Shown here piece after piece: positions 58,225-64,000 of a stretch of DNA of 64,000 nt. The translations under genes and the position numbers were made by a program. The notes beneath the pieces were generated by a model. It had not been told where the DNA came from. It saw only the letters and a program-made list of their open reading frames with translations, and did no database searches. Every line of letters begins with the position of its first letter. Positions within the stretch are counted from its first letter, which is position 1. Origin of the DNA: Ureibacillus sp. FSL W7-1570 (GTDB lineage Bacteria > Bacillota > Bacilli > Bacillales_A > Planococcaceae); NCBI RefSeq assembly GCF_038593265.1, contig NZ_CP151979.1:124001-188000 (forward strand), written 5' to 3'.

Positions 58225-59434
58225 CGATATGCTCTCCCAAGAAGAAATTGATGCCCTATTACGGGGGGAAACATTGGAAGTTAATTCGAATTCCGCTTCC
58301 AATGATAACTTGAATGTTGAAGATTATTTGACGGATTTGGAACGGGATGCTTTAGGGGAACTGGGAAATATTTCATTCGGCAGTTCGGCGACTGCATTGT
58401 CTGCATTGTTGGGACAAAAAGTGGAGATAACAACTCCTGTCGTGTCAGTCATCAATCGCAGTAATTTGGAGCAGGAATTCCCACACCCTTACGTAGCTGT
58501 CCAAGTGGAATATACAGCCGGATTAAGCGGTGCGAATTTATTGGTGATCAAGCAATCCGATGCGGCGATTATCGCGGATTTGATGCTTGGGGGCGACGGA
58601 CGCAATCCGAGCCCGGATCTGGGAGAAATTCAATTGAGCGCCGTACAGGAAGCGATGAACCAAATGATGGGTTCAGCCGCCACATCGATGTCGACGGTAT
58701 TTAATCAAAAAGTTGATATTTCGCCACCTTCCCTTGCGTTATTGAATATTAAAGAAAATGAAGGGGAAGAGAATATTCCTGATGATGAAATTTTAGTGAA
58801 AGTTTCATTCAGGCTGCTTATCGGTGATTTGGTGGATTCCACCATCATGGAATTATTGCCGTTGGAATTTGGCAAAAAACTTGTGAACTCGTTGCTCGCT
58901 CAAAACGAAGCACAAAAAGCTTCCGAAGCGAATGTGCAGTCAGAATCGATGCAACAAGTTGCAGCGCAAATGCCGCAAACTGGTGCAGTGCAATTGGAAC
59001 AACCGGCCCAACCAACCCGGCATGTACAGCAACCTGCCTATGAGCAGCATGCTGCAACCGTTCAGGAAATGCCAAGTTTCACTAATTTTTCCCAACCAAA
59101 ACAGCCCGTTAATGTGAATGTACAACAAGCCGAATTTACAACTTTCGAACCACCAAAAATGACGGAATCGGAAGCACGCAATTTAAACATGTTGCTTGAT
59201 ATTCCATTACAGGTTACAGTTGAATTGGGACGCACTAAACATTCTGTCAGAGAGATACTGCAATTGACTTCAGGTTCAATTATTGAATTGAATCGCCTTG
59301 CTGGTGAGCCAGTCGATATATTGGTAAATAACCGGCTTATTGCAAAAGGGGAAGTTGTAGTGATCGATGAAAATTTTGGTGTGAGAATTACAGATATCAT
59401 CAGTCAAACTGAGCGCATCAATAATTTAAGATGA
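58217..59434 (+). CDS. fliY: Motor switch phosphatase FliY
   Basis: Gram-positive FliN fusion that also dephosphorylates CheY-P at the motor. 405 aa from ATG 58217 (GGAGGAG 6 nt upstream), overlapping fliM. N-terminal CheY-binding helix MLSQEEIDALL. CheC-type domain with two active-site ExxN helices (GELGNISFG and QEAMNQMMG). A Gln-rich linker (about 230-300) follows, then a C-terminal FliN/SpoA domain LDIPLQVTVELGRTKHSVREIL. cheY follows. Confidence 0.96.
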   Translation: MNDDMLSQEEIDALLRGETLEVNSNSASNDNLNVEDYLTDLERDALGELGNISFGSSATALSALLGQKVEITTPVVSVINRSNLEQEFPHPYVAVQVEYTAGLSGANLLVIKQSDAAIIADLMLGGDGRNPSPDLGEIQLSAVQEAMNQMMGSAATSMSTVFNQKVDISPPSLALLNIKENEGEENIPDDEILVKVSFRLLIGDLVDSTIMELLPLEFGKKLVNSLLAQNEAQKASEANVQSESMQQVAAQMPQTGAVQLEQPAQPTRHVQQPAYEQHAATVQEMPSFTNFSQPKQPVNVNVQQAEFTTFEPPKMTESEARNLNMLLDIPLQVTVELGRTKHSVREILQLTSGSIIELNRLAGEPVDILVNNRLIAKGEVVVIDENFGVRITDIISQTERINNLR

Positions 59435-59454
59435 AAAATGGAGGAGTCTTAACT

Positions 59455-59817
59455 ATGTCAAAAAAAATTTTAATTGTTGACGATGCAGCATTTATGCGCA
59501 TGATGATTAAAGATATTTTATTGAAAAACGGCTATGAAATTGTCGGCGAGGCTTCAGATGGGATACAGGCGGTGGAAAAATACCTTGAATTGCATCCCGA
59601 TTTGGTAACGATGGATATTACCATGCCGGAAATGGATGGAATTACGGCATTGAAAAAGATTAAAGAAATTGATCCCAATGCGGTTGTCATCATGTGTTCC
59701 GCAATGGGACAGCAAGCAATGGTAATTGATGCCATTCAAGCGGGCGCAAAAGACTTTATCGTTAAGCCTTTCCAAGCAGATCGGGTAATCGAAGCCATAA
59801 AAAAAGCAATAGGTTGA
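59455..59817 (+). CDS. cheY: Chemotaxis response regulator CheY
   Basis: Single receiver domain, 120 aa. Acidic pair D9-D10, phosphorylation site D54 in TMDITMPEMDG, and Lys in FIVKPFQADRV. In B. subtilis CheY-P favours counter-clockwise rotation. The frame opens at ATG 59431 overlapping fliY, but ATG 59455 with GGAGGAG 8 nt upstream matches the family start MSKKILIVDD. Confidence 0.97.
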   Translation: MSKKILIVDDAAFMRMMIKDILLKNGYEIVGEASDGIQAVEKYLELHPDLVTMDITMPEMDGITALKKIKEIDPNAVVIMCSAMGQQAMVIDAIQAGAKDFIVKPFQADRVIEAIKKAIG

Positions 59818-59825
59818 TTGGAAAG

Positions 59826-60476
59826 ATGAAAAGATTTTGTAAAAAAGTTTATATTGCAATCATAATGTTTTCTATTTTCTTTTTAACTGTTCCTGCACAT
59901 ATCACTTTTGCCGATCAAAAAAATGAAATGGTCGACAATAATTATTTGCAAAACCCCGAACTTCAAACAGACAATTCTACAGCTGTCAAAGAACCGGCAG
60001 CTGTAGGACTGACAGCCTGGGATTATATAAAAATGCTTCTAGCCCTTATTTTTGTGCTGGTTTTGTTGGTTTGGGTTTTAAAATTCATTAATAAGAAAAG
60101 CGCACATTTTCAGCAGAATAATATCGTACGGAGTTTAGGGGGGATTTCCCTCGGTTCTCAAAAATCCGTTCAAATTTTGCAAATCGGTGACACGTTATAT
60201 GTTGTCGGTGTGGGGGAAAATGTGGAGCTTCTTAAAGAAATCAACGATTCGGATGAAATTGAAAAATTATTAAGTTATTACAACGAAAAACAAACTATCA
60301 CAGCGGGTACACCTTACATTACGGAATTGGTGCAAAAGTTGAAGGGACATTCGAAAAAAAGCGGCGATGAATCTGACCATAACTTTGGAAACCTGTTGAA
60401 TCAGCGCTTATCGGAGATTAAAAAGGTGCGTCGCGATGAACTCGAAAAATGGAAGGAAAAGGAGCACGATAAATAA
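59826..60476 (+). CDS. fliO: Flagellar export component FliO (FliZ)
   Basis: Helps assemble the FliP pore. 216 aa. A signal peptide-like segment at about 8-29 ends near THFA-type text ITFADQ. A second membrane segment follows at about 62-82 (MLLALIFVLVLLVWVLKF), then a cytosolic basic domain with VRSLGGISLGSQKSVQILQIGDTLYVVGVGENVELL. The frame opens at TTG 59814, but ATG 59826 gives the normal start. Overlaps fliP by 1 nt. Confidence 0.9.
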   Translation: MKRFCKKVYIAIIMFSIFFLTVPAHITFADQKNEMVDNNYLQNPELQTDNSTAVKEPAAVGLTAWDYIKMLLALIFVLVLLVWVLKFINKKSAHFQQNNIVRSLGGISLGSQKSVQILQIGDTLYVVGVGENVELLKEINDSDEIEKLLSYYNEKQTITAGTPYITELVQKLKGHSKKSGDESDHNFGNLLNQRLSEIKKVRRDELEKWKEKEHDK

Positions 60477-61141
60477 TGGAACAATTTATCTCATTCTTTT
60501 CTGATTCAGATCCAACGAATGTCTCCACTTCTGTGAAATTGTTGCTGTTATTGACGGTGCTGTCGCTTGCGCCAAGTATTTTGATTTTAATGACTTCGTT
60601 TACGCGTATCGTCATTGTACTGTCTTTCACGCGTACCGCCCTGGCGACGAACCAAACGCCGCCCAACCAAGTGATTATTGGGTTGGCATTATTTTTAACA
60701 TTCTTTATTATGGCTCCGACCTTCCAACAAGTGAATGAAGAAGCGCTGCAACCGCTTTTCAATGAAGAAATAGGCCTGGAAGAAGCTTACGAGCGGGCAA
60801 GCGTTCCTTTCAAAGATTTTATGGCGAAACATACCAGACAACAGGACTTGGAATTATTTTTGCAATACAGTCAAGCGGAAAGACCCCAAACCGTCGAGGA
60901 AATACCTTTGACCATATTGGTGCCCGCATATGCCTTGAGCGAATTGAAAACGGCCTTCCAGATGGGATTCATGATATTCATACCTTTCATTGTGATAGAT
61001 ATGGTCGTGGCAAGCGTCCTTATGTCCATGGGGATGATGATGTTGCCGCCGGTAATGATTTCATTGCCATTTAAAATACTATTATTTGTACTGGTAGACG
61101 GATGGTATTTGGTAGTTAAATCTTTACTCCAAAGTTTCTAG
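60476..61141 (+). CDS. fliP: Flagellar export gate protein FliP
   Basis: Core of the export channel. 221 aa with about four hydrophobic segments. The motif FTRIVIVLSFTRTALATNQTPPNQVIIGLALFLTFFIM (about 42-80) and the C-terminal ISLPFKILLFVLVDGWYLV are family hallmarks. TAATG overlap with fliO. Confidence 0.97.
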   Translation: MEQFISFFSDSDPTNVSTSVKLLLLLTVLSLAPSILILMTSFTRIVIVLSFTRTALATNQTPPNQVIIGLALFLTFFIMAPTFQQVNEEALQPLFNEEIGLEEAYERASVPFKDFMAKHTRQQDLELFLQYSQAERPQTVEEIPLTILVPAYALSELKTAFQMGFMIFIPFIVIDMVVASVLMSMGMMMLPPVMISLPFKILLFVLVDGWYLVVKSLLQSF

Positions 61142-61154
61142 GAGATGATACTCA

Positions 61155-61424
61155 ATGTCACAATTAACAGTCATTCAAATAGCCGAGCAAGCTGTGTGGG
61201 TTGTCCTTTTAGTTGCGGGTCCTCTCATGTTGGTTGCTTTAATTACAGGGCTCATTATCAGCATTTTTCAGGCGACGACATCCATTCAAGAACAAACATT
61301 GGCTTTCGCTCCGAAAATTATAGCGGTATTGGTGGCCATCGTATTTTTTGGACCTTGGATGGTGTCCAGAATGTCAAACTACTTTGTTGATATTTTGAGC
61401 AACCTGACACGATACATAGGGTGA
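61155..61424 (+). CDS. fliQ: Flagellar export gate protein FliQ
   Basis: An 89-aa protein with two transmembrane helices (about 16-38 and 50-72). It contains the conserved ATTSIQEQTLAFAPKIIAV loop. Part of the FliPQR channel. Starts 13 nt after fliP. Confidence 0.97.
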   Translation: MSQLTVIQIAEQAVWVVLLVAGPLMLVALITGLIISIFQATTSIQEQTLAFAPKIIAVLVAIVFFGPWMVSRMSNYFVDILSNLTRYIG

Positions 61425-61429
61425 CATGA

Positions 61430-62203
61430 ATGCTGGAGATCATACCGCAATTTTCCGTGTTACTACTAATGTTTGTCAGAGTATCTGCATTTTTTGTTAC
61501 AGTCCCCTTTTTTTCATATCGTACAATACCCGTACAAGTGAAGATTATTTTGGCTTTGATGCTTGCTTGGATGATGTACTACACAGTCCCTGCAGAGGCC
61601 ATACCAATCGACGGAAATTATTTTTTGTTGATTATGAAAGAAGCGATGATTGGTCTTATTATTGGTTTAGCTGCTGCCATCATTATTTCTATCGTTCAAA
61701 TTGCCGGCGGTTTTATAGATTTTGAAATGGGGTTTGCCATGGCGAATATCGTCGATCCGCTTACCGGTGTGCAAAGTCCGATGATGGGGCAATTTTTTTA
61801 CTTTTTGATTTTATACATATTGATTGCTACCAACGGTCACCACCTGATTTTGGACGGTATTTATTATAGTTATCAGTTTATTCCGATTGAAGGTTATCCC
61901 AATTTTGGAGATGCCGGTATGGCGGAATTTTCAATGAAGCTCATCGCTGTGGTTTTTTCAGTGGCATTTCAAATGTCCGCCCCTTTGGTTGCATCATTAT
62001 TTTTGGTGACCCTTGCCCTTGGGATTACCGGAAAAACCGTTCCGCAATTGAATATTTTTGTGATCGGTTTCCCCTTAAAAATTATTGTGGGCTTTCTTAT
62101 TTTATTTATCTCGATGGGGATCATGATAGAAGTGATGCAGAAGGTGGTTCAATTAATGATTACGGTAATGCGTGAATTCATGCAACTTTTAGGTGGTGCT
62201 TAA
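61430..62203 (+). CDS. fliR: Flagellar export gate protein FliR
   Basis: Membrane component of the FliPQR channel. 257 aa with about six hydrophobic segments. The DFEMGFAMANIVDPLTGVQSPMMGQF region (about 98-123) is typical. ATG 61430 with AGGGTGA upstream, the SD overlapping the fliQ stop. The out-of-frame ATG 61426 is not used. Confidence 0.96.
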   Translation: MLEIIPQFSVLLLMFVRVSAFFVTVPFFSYRTIPVQVKIILALMLAWMMYYTVPAEAIPIDGNYFLLIMKEAMIGLIIGLAAAIIISIVQIAGGFIDFEMGFAMANIVDPLTGVQSPMMGQFFYFLILYILIATNGHHLILDGIYYSYQFIPIEGYPNFGDAGMAEFSMKLIAVVFSVAFQMSAPLVASLFLVTLALGITGKTVPQLNIFVIGFPLKIIVGFLILFISMGIMIEVMQKVVQLMITVMREFMQLLGGA

Positions 62204-62204
62204 T

Positions 62205-63293
62205 TTGAAGCTACTTCTTCCATTGGACATACAATATTTTGCCGGCGAAAAAACGGAAAAAGCAACACCGAAGAAACGCAGGGATGCCAGAAAAAAAGGG
62301 CAAGTTGTAAAAAGCCAGGATCTTTCATCGGCGATTCTTTTTTTGGTCCTTTTTCTTTTTCTCGTCTTTATGGCACCAATCATGTTCAAGGGGTTTGTTT
62401 CCTTTTTCAATGAATCTATCGAGAAATACATATTGTTTGATAATATCACTGCCGATACGGTGATGAACATATATGTTGATTCTTTGTCGGAATTGGCTGT
62501 TATTTTGTTGCCGGTGATGGCGGTAGCAATGATTGTGGCCATGTTCTCAAACTTTTTGCAGTTCGGTTTTTTATTTACAACAGAAACGATGAAATTGGAT
62601 TTGAAAAAGATAGATCCGATAAAAGGAATAAAAAAAATCATCTCATTAAGGGCCATCGTGAATCTGATCAAGTCGTTATTAAAAGTTGCATTTATCGGTT
62701 CTGTAACCTGGATGATTATTTGGATGAATTTGGATGATGTGTTGTCCCTGTCATTTCATAGCCCTTGGGATACGCTGACAACGGTCGCAAAGCTTGCCGC
62801 GATGATGGGAATTGCAAGTGCCATTGCATTGCTTATCATAGCAATTTTGGATTACATATATGAAAAATTCGAGTATGAAAAACAATTGAGGATGTCGAAA
62901 CAGGACATTAAAGACGAGTATAAAAATATGGAAGGGGACCCGCTCATCAAATCAAAAATAAAGCAACGGCAGAGGGAAATGGCAATGCGGCGGATGATGC
63001 AGGAAGTTCCGAAAGCGGATGTCGTCATTACCAACCCAACCCATTATGCGGTTGCCTTGAGATATGATGATGGGTCAATGGATGCTCCTAAAGTCGTAGC
63101 AAAAGGTGCGGACTTTGTTGCTCAAAAAATAAAAATGATTGCAAAAGAAAATGATATTGTAATGGTCGAAAACAGGCCATTGGCAAGGGCTCTTTACGAT
63201 CAAGTGGAAATAGGCGAAGAAGTGCCGGAAGAATTTTTCAAAGCGGTGGCTGAAATTTTAGCTTATGTTTATCGAATTAAACGCAAAATTTAG
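62205..63293 (+). CDS. flhB: Flagellar export switch protein FlhB
   Basis: Switches export from rod/hook to filament substrates through autocleavage. 362 aa from TTG 62205 (AGGTGG 8 nt upstream). This gives MKLLLPLDIQYFAGEKTEKATPKKRRDARKKGQ, matching the Bacillus N-terminus better than GTG 62193. Four membrane segments up to about residue 220. The self-cleavage site NPTH lies in VVITNPTHYAVALRY near 270. ylqH at 34546-34818 copies the segment just after that site. Confidence 0.96.
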   Translation: MKLLLPLDIQYFAGEKTEKATPKKRRDARKKGQVVKSQDLSSAILFLVLFLFLVFMAPIMFKGFVSFFNESIEKYILFDNITADTVMNIYVDSLSELAVILLPVMAVAMIVAMFSNFLQFGFLFTTETMKLDLKKIDPIKGIKKIISLRAIVNLIKSLLKVAFIGSVTWMIIWMNLDDVLSLSFHSPWDTLTTVAKLAAMMGIASAIALLIIAILDYIYEKFEYEKQLRMSKQDIKDEYKNMEGDPLIKSKIKQRQREMAMRRMMQEVPKADVVITNPTHYAVALRYDDGSMDAPKVVAKGADFVAQKIKMIAKENDIVMVENRPLARALYDQVEIGEEVPEEFFKAVAEILAYVYRIKRKI

Positions 63294-63311
63294 TTTGCAG
63301 GAGGGAAAAGG

Positions 63312-64000
63312 ATGAAATTTCGCGACTTGGGAGTATTAGCTTTTATCATAGTGATAGTAGCGATGCTCGTAATCCCTCTACCAACATGGTTGCTGAGTTT
63401 TTTAATCATTATTAATATTACGCTTTCATTGATTGTATTGCTTACGGCAATGAATATGAAAGAAGCCTTGGAATTTGCGATTTTCCCCTCCATTATTTTG
63501 ATCTTGACACTGTTCCGGTTAGGAATCAGTATTTCAACAACCCGTGCCATTCTCTCCCAAGGGGATGCGGGTGACGTTATTGAAACATTCGGGGAATTCG
63601 TGACAGGCGGTAATATTTTAGTCGGTTTAGTTATTTTCATGCTGCTTGTCATCGTGAACTTTATCGTCATTACGAAAGGTTCGGAGCGGGTGGCGGAAGT
63701 TGCGGCGCGATTCACGTTAGATGCGATGCCCGGGAAGCAGATGAGTATTGATGCGGATTTGAATGCAGGGCTCATATCGGAAAAAGAAGCACGGGAACGA
63801 CGGGATAAAGTTGCCAAGGAAGCGGATTTTTACGGAGCGATGGACGGTGCGACGAAATTCGTTAAAGGTGATGCCATTGCCTCCATCATTTTGGTTTTTA
63901 TCAACTTAATCTTTGGTTTGATTATAGGAATGCTTCAATTAGGATATTCATTCTCTGATGCGGCAAACCACTTCTCCAAATTGACTGTCGGTGACGGCCT
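63312..64000 (+). CDS. flhA: Flagellar export protein FlhA, N-terminal part (3' end outside window)
   Basis: Largest membrane subunit of the export gate. 229 complete codons are visible of the usual roughly 680. Starts MKFRDLGVLAFIIVIVAMLVIPLP with GGAGGG upstream, 18 nt after flhB. Several membrane segments, then the FHIPEP-family signature RFTLDAMPGKQMSIDADLNAGLI (about 136-158) and the charged ARERRDKVAKEADFYGAMDGATKFVKGDA loop. Frame is open to the window end. Confidence 0.96.
   Translation, partial: MKFRDLGVLAFIIVIVAMLVIPLPTWLLSFLIIINITLSLIVLLTAMNMKEALEFAIFPSIILILTLFRLGISISTTRAILSQGDAGDVIETFGEFVTGGNILVGLVIFMLLVIVNFIVITKGSERVAEVAARFTLDAMPGKQMSIDADLNAGLISEKEARERRDKVAKEADFYGAMDGATKFVKGDAIASIILVFINLIFGLIIGMLQLGYSFSDAANHFSKLTVGDG

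Noticed and set aside
61426-61725. 99-codon Cys-rich open frame overlapping fliR
   Set aside because: Shadow of fliR; its start shares the fliR SD, and the translation has no family resemblance.

Overview
This window is a contiguous, almost fully coding stretch of a low-GC, Gram-positive, endospore-forming, flagellated bacterium of the Bacillales. The gene order matches the classic Bacillus subtilis region def-fmt-rsmB-rlmN-prpC-prkC-rsgA-rpe-thiN-spoVM-rpmB ... smc-ftsY-ffh ... rnhB-sucCD-dprA-topA-trmFO-xerC-hslVU-codY-fla/che. Departures from B. subtilis are the absence of sdaAB/sdaAA after fakA, the absence of ylqD before rimM, a signal peptidase gene next to rplS, and a PCYCGC-type lipoprotein between rbgA and rnhB. 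These suggest a relative such as Lysinibacillus or Ureibacillus (Caryophanaceae/Planococcaceae). That placement is my inference from gene content and protein character and was not tested.

Layout. 1-8.8 kb: translation and cell-wall signalling operon (def end, fmt, rsmB, rlmN, prpC, prkC, rsgA, rpe, thiN) ending with a short spoVM gene. 8.9-9.1 kb: rpmB on the minus strand. 9.4-13.6 kb: asp23-fakA and recG. 13.7-17.5 kb: FapR-controlled phospholipid/fatty-acid operon (fapR-plsX-fabD-fabG) and acpP. 17.5-23.2 kb: rnc-smc-ftsY. 23.24-25.07 kb: an intact-looking IS1182-family insertion sequence. 25.1-27.6 kb: ylxM-ffh, rpsP-khpA. 27.8-31.2 kb: rimM-trmD, rplS, lepB, rbgA. 31.25-31.8 kb: the minus-strand lipoprotein gene. 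31.9-37.1 kb: rnhB, a FliK-like/FlhB-tail-like pair (ylqG-ylqH) and sucCD. 37.2-45.5 kb: dprA, topA, trmFO, xerC-hslV-hslU-codY. 45.9-64 kb: the flagellar/chemotaxis operon flgB-flgC-fliE-fliF-fliG-fliH-fliI-fliJ-ylxF-fliK-flgD-(unnamed)-flgE-swrD-fliL-fliM-fliY-cheY-fliO-fliP-fliQ-fliR-flhB-flhA, with flhA running off the end.

Genes are packed with 1-20 nt gaps or ATGA/TGATG overlaps, so translational coupling is likely within each operon. Non-ATG starts with good Shine-Dalgarno (SD) sites are frequent (TTG for ffh, fliG, flgD, flhB, xerC, thiN; GTG for prpC, prkC, acpP, lepB, fliE, spoVM). Clear sigma-A-type promoters and intrinsic terminators mark most operon borders. No tRNA, rRNA, CRISPR array, prophage or defence island was seen. 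The most unusual items are regulatory and structural: a long hairpin in the rnc (RNase III) leader, a GC-rich hairpin between the SD site and start codon of swrD, a CodY-like box in front of sucC, a palindrome over the predicted start of the flagellar transcript, and an FlhB-tail protein that begins exactly where FlhB self-cleaves.
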